Source of the DNA: Polysphondylium violaceum
Lineage: Eukaryota; Evosea; Eumycetozoa; Dictyosteliales; Dictyosteliaceae
NCBI GenBank assembly: GCA_000277445.1
Contig: AJWJ01000198.1
Location: 1 to 39,279 of the forward strand
Direction: 5' to 3'
DNA length: 39,279 nt
Position numbers and translations under genes: made by a program. Under the pieces are notes generated by a model, which had not been told where the DNA came from, searched no databases, and saw only the letters and a program-made list of their open reading frames with translations. Each line of letters starts with the position of its first letter. Position 1 is the stretch's first letter. Positions 22,479 to 31,049 of this stretch are shown piece by piece.

Positions 22479-23129
22479 TCAACATGATTGAACTTGATAG
22501 TTTCTCCACCAATTGTTATAGTTCTTTCCACATGGAGAGTTGTTTGGTGTGGTGAAGCAGCTGGTTGGACCATTTTCACAATCGATTTCAAATGGAGTGT
22601 AAGTATCGGGCTGGCAGTAAAAGACGTAGTAATTGTCGTTGGAATACTTGAACACCGAGTTGTTGGTGTAGTAGAAATACATTTGATAGTCATCTTGACA
22701 GTGGTCGTCGGTTGATGCATAGACAGTCTCTCTGTAACCATAGATAATGGTGTTTGTGGGGTCCTCGACCACTTCAATCTTGACCCATCCGTTATAGTAC
22801 CATTGCTCGGTATTTTGGTAGTTGACTTGGTAGCATCCGCCATTGCTAAAGGTACGCGAGCCCTGTTGAGCCCCACTGCATTGTTCGTCTTTACCCTGGT
22901 AAATGGCGATAGTCGAGACATTGTGTGAATCTAACGAGACGACAAAGTTGTTTCCCTTGAAGCCCAAGCACTGGCCAACGACCCAACTGTATCCCAACCC
23001 ACTACTCTCGCCACTGCATGTGGGATTCAAGTAAGGCACCATATTTACATAGGTAAGAGCCTCACCATAATTTTGCATCAACAAAACCATCACAGCTAAA
23101 CTAAGTAATATATTATTAATCTTGATCAT
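22479..23129 (-). CDS. Small secreted cysteine-rich protein
   Basis: A single-exon frame of 216 residues starting at an ATG. The N-terminus is a signal peptide (IKINNILLSLAVMVLLMQ, cleavage probably after GEA). The mature part has about 12 cysteines spread evenly (for example PTCSGESSG, VGQCLGF, DEQCSG, GGCYQV, DHCQDD, FYCQPD, IDCENGPTSC, SPCGKN), many Tyr, Asn and Trp, and NVS/NNS glycosylation sites. This suggests a disulphide-bonded extracellular protein. I do not recognise a named domain; dictyostelids have many such lineage-specific secreted families. The gene lies between two ankyrin-like paralogues and has a well-placed TATA box and CRE upstream. Confidence 0.8.
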   Translation of the reverse strand: MIKINNILLSLAVMVLLMQNYGEALTYVNMVPYLNPTCSGESSGLGYSWVVGQCLGFKGNNFVVSLDSHNVSTIAIYQGKDEQCSGAQQGSRTFSNGGCYQVNYQNTEQWYYNGWVKIEVVEDPTNTIIYGYRETVYASTDDHCQDDYQMYFYYTNNSVFKYSNDNYYVFYCQPDTYTPFEIDCENGPTSCFTTPNNSPCGKNYNNWWRNYQVQSC

Positions 23130-23205
23130 CTTGTGTTTTTACTCCTACACTACTCCTATATTACTATTCTTTGTATTCTAATTCTAATCAAATGATCACT
23201 CTTAC

Positions 23206-23215
23206 TATTTATATA
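23206..23215 (-). promoter_or_regulatory. TATA box of the secreted cysteine-rich protein gene
   Basis: The minus strand reads TATATAAATA about 77 bp before the ATG at 23129, a good position for a core promoter with a short leader. Confidence 0.6.
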
Positions 23216-23252
23216 GCGGGGTCCTCCATCAATTTTTTTTCTTTTTCCCCCA

Positions 23253-23260
23253 TGACGTCA
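23253..23260. promoter_or_regulatory. Palindromic CRE-type site TGACGTCA
   Basis: The full 8-bp CREB/bZIP consensus lies about 38 bp upstream of the TATA box of the secreted-protein gene. Dictyostelids have bZIP factors and rely on cAMP signalling, but binding here is untested. Confidence 0.45.
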
Positions 23261-23640
23261 AATTCAAAAAATGAAAAAAAAAAAATCTATTTAAGCTAGG
23301 AAAATATCTGATGGAACCATTGCAAAAATTGGAGAAAGAATAGTTTTTCCCGGCTACCGTTGGAGGGGATTTAATATGATAAACTGATTTTTTCCTCTCT
23401 TAAAAATTAAAGATAAGCTCATATATTTATTCTTTATAACTAATAACAAACTTTTTGTGAAAAGGCATAAACATAACCACACTTCCAGACAAGCTTTCCC
23501 ACTTCCTTGCTAACTCGAACATTTTAAATTATTATTATTATTATCTTTTAATTTTTTTTCTTTCCAAAAAAATTCATTAAATTTTTCAATATCGCATTTA
23601 CCTCTCCTCTTGAATCATTCAATGTGTTCACCTATGTCAC

Positions 23641-26136
23641 ATGTCTTTGGCAAGTCAGTTTTCTTCAGAGAGAATCACTAGAAATGATTTCTTTTTTCAT
23701 GATACTATAGATATAAATGATAATAATAACTTGAATACAAAGACGCTCAAGAAGAATAGTAATAATGATAAAGAGATATTATTTAAAAAGATATTTAATA
23801 ATGTTGTATTAAGGAATCATATATTCAAGTACTTTAAACCACCACGAGGTTACTATATTTACTACAATGGAGTGTCATATAAAGATGATGACGATATGAA
23901 TCTAGATGATATCCTAAAGACAAAAGACCAGTTCTTTATATCTGATAAATTAGCAAGATATAGAAATATAATAGAAAATAGTAGTAGTAGCAATAGTAGT
24001 ACCCATACATATTATAAAGATTGGTTAGATTATCCGAGTAAGATAGATGCCAAACACAATATATTTATTCAATTTGATGATAAAGAAAAAGAGTATGAGA
24101 TCTATAGAGACTTGTTCCAGTTGTTTATCAATACAAGAAGAGTAGGAACTTTTGCAAAACAAATATTTTTCTCTGATTTACTCGGTAATGTCGGCTTAAA
24201 GACTGTGTCTAAGTTTATTAAACTGTCAATACGAGATCAATACCTAGAGATAAAGTCACCAGATGGAGACTATGGCTTTTTCAGTGGATGTTATGATCCC
24301 AAAGACAGAGATGACATTGATATATGTCTGTCCCTAAAAGGTGGGGATGAAATGTTGTTGCATTCTACGCTGTTTGGTGGCAACCAAGAGATAGATGTAC
24401 AAGTTGTGAAACAAATACTATTGTCGTCACAGAAATTCAACTATGATCTTCGAGTGAAGGATATAGATCAAGAAGTCGTGGTAGTTGAAAACATATTGGA
24501 TGTAAATGTGATTGTTAGAGAGGGCAAACCTTTTTTCATCTCTGGCTCGCAGATACAAGATTACTTGGTATGTCTCATTAGGGACTTCTTTCCCTGTGCT
24601 GTCAAGTTCTTGACAACGGGCACATTGTTTACTGCCAGATATTCGACAAAGACAAGGGTTGTTTTGGATATCTATGAATATGATGTGGCCGTAGAAGTTG
24701 TAGATCAGTTGATAAAGGAAAACACGCGAGACAATCTATCGTATATCATCAATGTGGTGTCTGAAGACATTCGTATCCTTATGTTGTTTACCAACGAAAA
24801 GAATGAAAGCCCCAACACATCGTCTATCCTGCACATTGATTTCCCTGATAAGATGGTGGCCTCGATTGATAATCTCGAGTTTTTTATTGACAACTATCCA
24901 GAGAGACTCTCGCCGGCAAAGATATTGGAAAACAAATACATCAAGGACATATTCACGTTTACTCGGATCCTCGATGAAATGACCCATGGTGAACTTGTGA
25001 AAGACCTGATTGACGAGGTATACTTGATGGCGGTGGCGGGCGGGAATATCGAGTTTATGCAATACTACTTGGACTGTGACCCCGAGACCCTGATGGCCAG
25101 CGATATTCACCAACAAGACTTTTTCATCGACATTATCCTGCTTGGGTATCTCTTTGATACTCAGCCTGGCAATCCCGTCTACCGCTATCTTGCCTCATAC
25201 TACCCACCCCTCTTTAGCAAGACCAAGATCTCGCCTCAGCGACAAAGATACTACCAAGAATCCCTGTTTTGTCTGGCAATCATAAAACTTGATGTTGGGA
25301 TGGCCAAAGCCATCTATGCGCCATTGGATGATACACAAAAAGAGAGAATCATCAAAATGTTCGGGATGGTCACATGGCCCGCCATTGCACACAGCAAGTC
25401 GTTCAAGGAGAAGAAAAAGGGCCTGTTAATGGCAGAGTTTATCAAATGCGAGTTTGCTAAATTCCCTTTTATCAAGCCTTACCATTTGTGCTGGAGTCTA
25501 TTGTACTTTACGGACCAAGAGTTTTGTCTGAAAATGGTTCTCAACTATCCTCCCCGACTGCAGGCATCGTTTCTTGGCTCGTTGGTGCCGGGCATCGTCA
25601 GAACAGAAAACTCGCTATTCCATCTCAGACACCTGATCGACAATTTGGCTGCTCCCCAACTCGCCCTCTTGGAAGGCAAAATCCAAAAAATCGTCGTGGA
25701 GCACCTAAGCTGCCCTGACCCACCCCTGAAATGTTCTCTCTATCTATTTGAAAAGTTTCAACACATACTCAATCAACTCTCCACCATCGACTCTATCCTA
25801 ACATCAGCCATCAAAAACAACAACCACCTCTTGCTCCACATCCTCTTGCACCGCACACATATCCGATTGATTAAGCCCCAATCGCCCCAACATGAACAAC
25901 AAATCTTGAATCACGTTCAACACCAAATGAAGTCCTCAAAATTCCTCGACTCTTGCACCTATTTCCTTTTTTATCCCGACTTTTCCCACGTCGAGCCACA
26001 CATCGACGAAAAAATCTATTTTTTGCCTCAACCCACTCTCTCCTTTGACTTTGACATCAGAATCGACAAACATATTGACAACATCTTTTCCAAAAATGAT
26101 CTCATTTGCAAGATTATTAAAAACTCAAGAAAATAA
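23641..26136 (+). CDS. Dictyostelid helical-repeat (ankyrin-like) family protein
   Basis: An intronless frame of 831 residues from an ATG. After about 45 residues with an Asn/Asp run it has the family head FKKIFNNVVLRNHIFKYF, then GYYIYYNGVSY, QFFISDKLARYRNIIEN and YYKDWLD. Its centre (DDIDICLSLKGGDEMLLHSTLF) and C-terminal third (SLYLFEKFQHI; LLLHILLHRTHIRLI) align with the gene at 20046. No signal peptide, membrane helix or catalytic motif is visible. GC content climbs from roughly 30% near the start to about half near the end, by eye. It is probably a helical-repeat interaction protein; function unknown. Together with the genes at 1-620 and 20046 and the decayed copy at 1372-1866 it shows that the family is duplicating locally. 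Confidence 0.85.
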   Translation: MSLASQFSSERITRNDFFFHDTIDINDNNNLNTKTLKKNSNNDKEILFKKIFNNVVLRNHIFKYFKPPRGYYIYYNGVSYKDDDDMNLDDILKTKDQFFISDKLARYRNIIENSSSSNSSTHTYYKDWLDYPSKIDAKHNIFIQFDDKEKEYEIYRDLFQLFINTRRVGTFAKQIFFSDLLGNVGLKTVSKFIKLSIRDQYLEIKSPDGDYGFFSGCYDPKDRDDIDICLSLKGGDEMLLHSTLFGGNQEIDVQVVKQILLSSQKFNYDLRVKDIDQEVVVVENILDVNVIVREGKPFFISGSQIQDYLVCLIRDFFPCAVKFLTTGTLFTARYSTKTRVVLDIYEYDVAVEVVDQLIKENTRDNLSYIINVVSEDIRILMLFTNEKNESPNTSSILHIDFPDKMVASIDNLEFFIDNYPERLSPAKILENKYIKDIFTFTRILDEMTHGELVKDLIDEVYLMAVAGGNIEFMQYYLDCDPETLMASDIHQQDFFIDIILLGYLFDTQPGNPVYRYLASYYPPLFSKTKISPQRQRYYQESLFCLAIIKLDVGMAKAIYAPLDDTQKERIIKMFGMVTWPAIAHSKSFKEKKKGLLMAEFIKCEFAKFPFIKPYHLCWSLLYFTDQEFCLKMVLNYPPRLQASFLGSLVPGIVRTENSLFHLRHLIDNLAAPQLALLEGKIQKIVVEHLSCPDPPLKCSLYLFEKFQHILNQLSTIDSILTSAIKNNNHLLLHILLHRTHIRLIKPQSPQHEQQILNHVQHQMKSSKFLDSCTYFLFYPDFSHVEPHIDEKIYFLPQPTLSFDFDIRIDKHIDNIFSKNDLICKIIKNSRK

Positions 26137-26309
26137 GGATGTGTCATCACTGTTGTACATATCTCACAAACAATATAGTATTGCGGGGAAGGGAGGAATA
26201 GGTGGCCCAAGACATATTTCAAACTATATATTACTATTGGGCAATGAGTGTTAAAAAAAAAAAAAAAAGAAGGAAAATAAATCCATCAAAGAAAAGAAAA
26301 AAGTATTTA

Positions 26310-26333
26310 ATGGGGCCCAATCTCGATGCCCCA
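26310..26333. repeat. GC-rich hairpin
   Basis: The 7-bp arms ATGGGGC and GCCCCAT are separated by 10 nt, 170-200 bp past the stop of the upstream gene. The context suggests a 3'UTR or terminator-like structure. Confidence 0.45.
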
Positions 26334-26590
26334 TACTGTCATAAATGTATTCTCCCAACGCATTAAATAATCAAAACTAGTGGTATAAACCATTTATTTA
26401 TTCTGATTATGCTCGAGATTAAAGATTTGAATTGACTGAAAAACACCGAATCGCAGAAACAAATATTTTTGTTGAATGGTAGAAAAAAAAAAAAAAAAGA
26501 AAATAAATATCCTACACAAAAGCTCTTTTGATCAAAAATAAACAACCCAAAAGGCGATAATCATCAATGTTCATTTAGGGAAATTTTGAA

Positions 26591-26620
26591 AAAAAATTCA
26601 AAAAAATTCAAAAAAATTCA
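26591..26620. repeat. Decamer tandem repeat (AAAAAATTCA x3)
   Basis: Three exact copies in the promoter region of the carrier gene. Confidence 0.85.
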
Positions 26621-26832
26621 AAAAATAAATCATTTACCATCCCCCACTATTTTTTTTTTTTTTTATTATTTTCATATTTTTAGTGTGCGCGGGTTGGGAG
26701 CAAATAAATTAAATTGGGGTGTTGTTTTATTTTCATTTTAATTCATTTTATTGTCTTTATCTCTATTTAGGTACATACACAGAGTAGTAATAGTAATAGT
26801 AGTAAAGTAGTAAAATAATATAATATCATAAA

Positions 26833-28025
26833 ATGTCAGAAAAAGTTCATATTACATCAAATTCAGGAAATGTAGACCAAGCTGTCGAAGCATTGGGTCA
26901 CGCTATGGCTGGCGGTGTCGCTGGTATGGCTACCATTGCACTCACCTATCCATTCTCTACAGTATCAACTCGTCTTCAAGGTATGTGTTTATTTATTGAT
27001 GTCGAGTAGGCGTGTAAAATAGTGCACTTTTTAATGTGGCGATATATCAATAATTCTTAGTACAACAAAAGCAAAAAGATCAACAACAACAACAAATTAC
27101 AGTTGTACCATACAAAAACTCTGTTGATGCTTTCAAGAGAATTATCACTGAAGAAAATTGGACCTCTCTTTACAGTGGATTAAAATCAGCTTTAATTGGT
27201 ATTGGTGCTTCATCATTTGTCTATTACTATTGGTATTCATTGTTGAAATCAATTTCATTGAAATTTAGAAACAAATCTGAATTGGGTACTATTGAAAATT
27301 TAGCTATTGCTGCTTTAGCTGGTATGTGTGTTTTAATATGACGATAACGATGGATCATAATAATAATAACAATAATGATATAAAATAACAAAATAGGTTC
27401 AGCAAATGTTATTACAACATTACCAATTTGGGTTGTAAATACACGTTTACAATTAAGATCAAATAAAGGTATTGTTGGTGAATTTAAATCAATTGTTAAA
27501 GAAGAAGGTTTTGGTGGATTGTACAAAGGTTTAATTCCAGCTTTGATTTTAGTTTCAAATCCATCTGTCCAATTTGTTTCATATGAAAAACTTCGTTCCC
27601 TTTGGAGAAACAAATCTGGTAGATCAAAATTAGGTGCCCTTGAAATCTTTTTTTTGGGTGCTCTTGCTAAATTAATTGCCGGTGTTGTCACCTATCCATA
27701 TCTTTTGGTCAAAAGTAGATTACAATCTCAATCAAGCACAGATGCTCCATATAGTGGAACTTTTGATGCCATTAACAAGATTTTCAAGTATATATCTTTT
27801 GTTTTATTGATGTACTCATGACATATACATTTACTAACACCGCACATTATTTATCAATTTTATAGGAGTGATGGATTTTTAGGATTCTTTAAAGGAATGC
27901 CATCTAAAATGGTTCAAACTGTCTTGGGTGCTGCTTTTATGTTTTTGGTCAAAGAGAAAATTTCAACCTATACCATATTTTGTTTATTCTATTTAAAGAG
28001 AAAACTAAGTCAAAAAAGAGTATAG
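26833..28025 (+). CDS. mcfQ: Peroxisomal-type solute carrier (SLC25A17/PMP34-like)
   Basis: Four exons, 26833-26980, 27061-27321, 27397-27787 and 27866-28025, joined across introns of 80, 75 and 78 nt, give 319 residues. The protein has the three-fold repeat of mitochondrial carriers. Its sequence follows PMP34 closely: SSFVYYYWYSLLKS (human SNFVYFYTFNSLKA), IWVVNTRLQLR, NPSVQFVSYEKLR, GALAKLIAGVVTYP, and KMVQTVLGAAFMFLVKEK. The first signature reads YPFSTVSTRLQ, with Ser in place of the usual acidic residue. PMP34/ANT1-type carriers exchange adenine nucleotides, CoA, FAD or NAD across the peroxisomal membrane to support beta-oxidation. The symbol follows the D. discoideum SLC25A17 homologue as I remember it. 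A tail after the last helix is rich in Lys and Arg. Confidence 0.9.
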
Positions 28026-28419
28026 ACCTCATGGTCACCACCGTCATTGATGGCACTCTTACAAAATAATATTTGATAATAAAATAACCAATTATAGTCT
28101 TTGTGTAACAATTCTAAAAATCAATAAAAAAAAAATACTAGTATCGTAAAGTGTATATTGTTTTCAAAATTTATGTATTTACCCCCTCTGGATATTTACA
28201 ATTTCGTTTAAACTCAACAATGCTCATTCATATCCTATTTTGTGTGGGAAGGGGGATAGGTGTAGTATGAGAAAATAAATTTTATTTTTATATGTGTAAA
28301 TAAAATAAAATAAAATAATTTGTGCGTCAAGTTTCATTGAGATAGATTTTAATTTCATTTTTTTGTTTTTTCCAAACATCTATATCTATAAATTTATCAA
28401 AATAATATTTTAATCAAAA
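28026..28419. other. Intergenic region
   Basis: It holds the 3' region of the carrier and the promoter of the oxidoreductase. An AATAAA-like motif sits at about 28121 and an (AAAAT)n stretch near 28302. Nothing else is seen. Confidence 0.5.
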
Positions 28420-29670
28420 ATGGTTGTATCATCAAATGTAAATAGAAGAATTGTGTTGGCTAGTCGTCCAAATGGTGCTCCAGTCAAAGAAAACTGGAAG
28501 CTTGAAGAAGTCCCAAAACCACAGCCAAAACAAGGTGAAGTTTTGTTAAGAACGATTTATATTTCTTTGGATCCTTATTTAAGAGGAAGAATGACTGGTA
28601 ATATTTATTTTTATAATATTTTATTAAATTAAATTCTAATTCTTGATTTACAAGAGGGTCCATCGTATGTTGAATGTATCAATATTGGGGAGGTTTTTGG
28701 TGGAAAAATAGCTGAATCCGTTTATGTTGTTGAACAATCAAACAATCCTAATTTCAAGGTTGGGGAGCTTGTTGAAGGTAGTTTTGGTTGGCAAGACTAT
28801 GCTATTAGTGATGGTAAAGATTTGATTAAACTTGATGGTCCTGAATTAAATGACCCTGTTAAAGCTATAGGCGCTCTCGGTATGTCACTAATTTAAAAGT
28901 CAAACATAAAAATTTCATATATTAACTCATTTTTTTATTTTCTAAAAATACTAGGTATGCCAGGTTTTACCGCCTACTATGGTTTTAATGAAATTGGTAT
29001 GTATAAATCCAATTGGTATTTATATTCTATTACTAATAACAAAATATTAACAAATTTTATTAAATAATTAGGTCAACCTAAAAAAGGAGAAACTGTGGTT
29101 GTCGCAGCGGCTACTGGTGCTGTAGGATCTTTGGTTGGTCAATTTGCAAAAGCCAAGGGATGTTATGTTGTTGGTATTGCCGGAGGTGATGAAAAATGCA
29201 AATATGCAGTTGAAAAATTGGGATTTGATAAATGTCTTGATCACAAAAAAGGTGATTTAAAGCAATTACTCAAAGATGCTTGTCCAAAGGGTATTGATAT
29301 CTATTATGAAAATGTTGGTGGTAAAGTATTCGAAGCTGTATTCCCATTACTCAATGTAATGTCTAGAGTTCCACTGTGTGGTTTAATTTCACTTTACAAT
29401 GCCACCTCTTTACAAAATGGTGAAATTAATTTACCTGGTTTCCAAATCACTCTTTTAAAGAAGCGTATCAGATACGAAGGTTTTATTATTTTTGACCATT
29501 GGTCTGGCTATGACAAATTCAAAAAGGAAACCAGAGATTTGGTGAAAAAGGGAAGTTTTGTCTTCAAAGAAGACATTGTCAAAGGTTTAGAAAATGCCCC
29601 TTCTGCTTTAATGGGTTTATTAGAAGGTAAAAACTTTGGAAAATTGGTAATTCAAGTTGGAGATATTTAA
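28420..29670 (+). CDS. Zinc-less MDR oxidoreductase (prostaglandin reductase / alkenal reductase type), copy A
   Basis: Four exons, 28420-28597, 28655-28879, 28955-28996 and 29072-29670, separated by introns of 57, 75 and 75 nt all in phase 1, give 347 residues. The N-terminal GroES-like domain has IYISLDPYLRGRM, and MPGFTAYYG precedes the nucleotide-binding fold. The NADP-binding signature is AAATGAVGSLVGQFAKAKG (about residues 151-169), followed by VVGIAGGDEKC and DIYYENVGG. These are hallmarks of the leukotriene B4 12-hydroxydehydrogenase/prostaglandin reductase branch (ADH_N_2 plus ADH_zinc_N). The structural and catalytic Zn ligands of alcohol dehydrogenases are absent, as normal here. 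The reaction is NADPH-dependent reduction of activated C=C bonds; the physiological substrate is unknown. A paralogue follows directly. Confidence 0.9.
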
Positions 29671-29873
29671 CAATTGTGTTTATATCTCTATCTAAATAAA
29701 TTTTCTTGCATTTTGATAAATCTATTTTACAAATTTATTCCCCCACTATCAGTAGTTTGTAATTTTATCTCTTTGAAATGAAATGAACTTCACACACACC
29801 CATAATTTCTCACACAAATAAATAATAAAAACTAATATATCATTTTTTTAGGTTTTTTATATATGAACAGAGA

Positions 29874-30978
29874 ATGAAACAAAATAAACATATTAATAGA
29901 AAAATAGTATTAGATCTAATGCCTAATGGAATTCCCAAAAAAGAGAATTTTCAAATGATTGAAGAACCAGTGCCCAAAATAAAAGATGGTCAAATTTTAG
30001 TACGGAATATATACATTTCTTTAGATCCATATATTAGAGGTAGAATGATGGATAGTTTACCCATTGGTCCATATCAAATAAATGAACCTTTGGGAGGCGA
30101 AACTGTATCTGTAGTAGAAGGTTTGTATTTATTTAAAGTTTTAAATTAAACAACAATTAACTTTTAAACAAAAAGAAAGTAAGAATGAAAATTTTCAAAA
30201 AGGGGATCTAGTTGAAGGGAATTTTGGCTTACAAGACTGGGCTGTGTGTGATTCTTGGGCGATAATGAAGCTTCAAGGCCCAGAACTAAAACATCCTACT
30301 TTGGCTCTTGGTTTGATGGGATTACCTGGGTTCTCAGCATTTATGGGTCTGGTTGATATTGGTAATCCACAACCAAGAGAAACAGTGGTAGTTGGTGCAT
30401 GCACAGGAGCCGTTGGCTCTGTAGTTGGTCAAATTGCTATTTTAAAAGGAGCCCATGTGGTGGGAATTGCCGGAACAGATGAAAAGTGTAAATATGCAGT
30501 AGAAACACTCAAGTTTGATAAATGTCTCAATAGACATGCAAGTGATTTCAAACAGCAACTCAAGGAAGCCTGTCCTCATGGCATAGATATATATTTTGAA
30601 AATGTAGGAGGAAAGATTTTTGAAGCAGTTATACCACTCTTGAATCAGAGAGCAAGAGTTCCTATCTGTGGTCTAATGTCTCAATCCAATTCTGAAACTC
30701 CACTCAGTATTGATGTCAGTTTAGTTGAATTTCAAAATCTTATTTTGGCCAAACGTATCAGAGTTCAAGGATTCATTATCTATCAAGATTATTTTACAAG
30801 ATATTCAGATTTTAAAAAGGGAATGTGTGAATGGGTAGAGCACGATAAATTTACATTTAAAGAAGATATTGTAAAAGGTCTCGAGAATTCTGCCGATGCC
30901 TTTATTGGATTATTTGAAGGTAAAAACTTTGGAAAACTAATCATTCAAGCTGGTGAAATCGATCAAGAATTTCAATAA
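29874..30978 (+). CDS. Zinc-less MDR oxidoreductase, tandem copy B
   Basis: Exons 29874-30120 and 30176-30978 join across a 55-nt intron (GTTTGT..AAG), giving 349 residues. The order of motifs matches the preceding gene: NIYISLDPYIRGRM, LPGFSAFMG, ACTGAVGSVVGQIAILKG, VVGIAGTDEKC, DIYFENVGG and a shared C-terminus (FKEDIVKGLEN; LFEGKNFGKL). The pair arose by tandem duplication 203 bp apart, with clear divergence since. Its single intron lies after SVVE, a position with no intron in copy A, and all three copy-A introns are absent. Function as for copy A: probably NADPH-dependent enone/enal reduction. It ends 71 bp before the convergent CobW-family gene. Confidence 0.9.
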
Positions 30979-31049
30979 TCAATACAAGTCTCTATTAAAT
31001 ATAAAAATAACAATAAAAATAATATTAATTATAATGTAATTCTATTTAT

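Larger units (their letters stand above)
23130..23640. other. Divergent promoter region
   Basis: This is 511 bp between the secreted-protein gene (minus) and the family gene (plus). The left half carries the TATA box and CRE noted separately. The right half is AT-rich with T-runs close to the plus-strand ATG. No gene seen. Confidence 0.55.
26137..26832. other. Intergenic region with hairpin and decamer repeat
   Basis: It holds the 3' region of the family gene and the promoter of the carrier gene. An inverted repeat ATGGGGC/GCCCCAT (26310-26316 with 26327-26333) may form a GC stem in otherwise AT-rich DNA. A decamer AAAAAATTCA is repeated three times at 26591-26620. No open frame or RNA gene supported. 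Confidence 0.5.
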
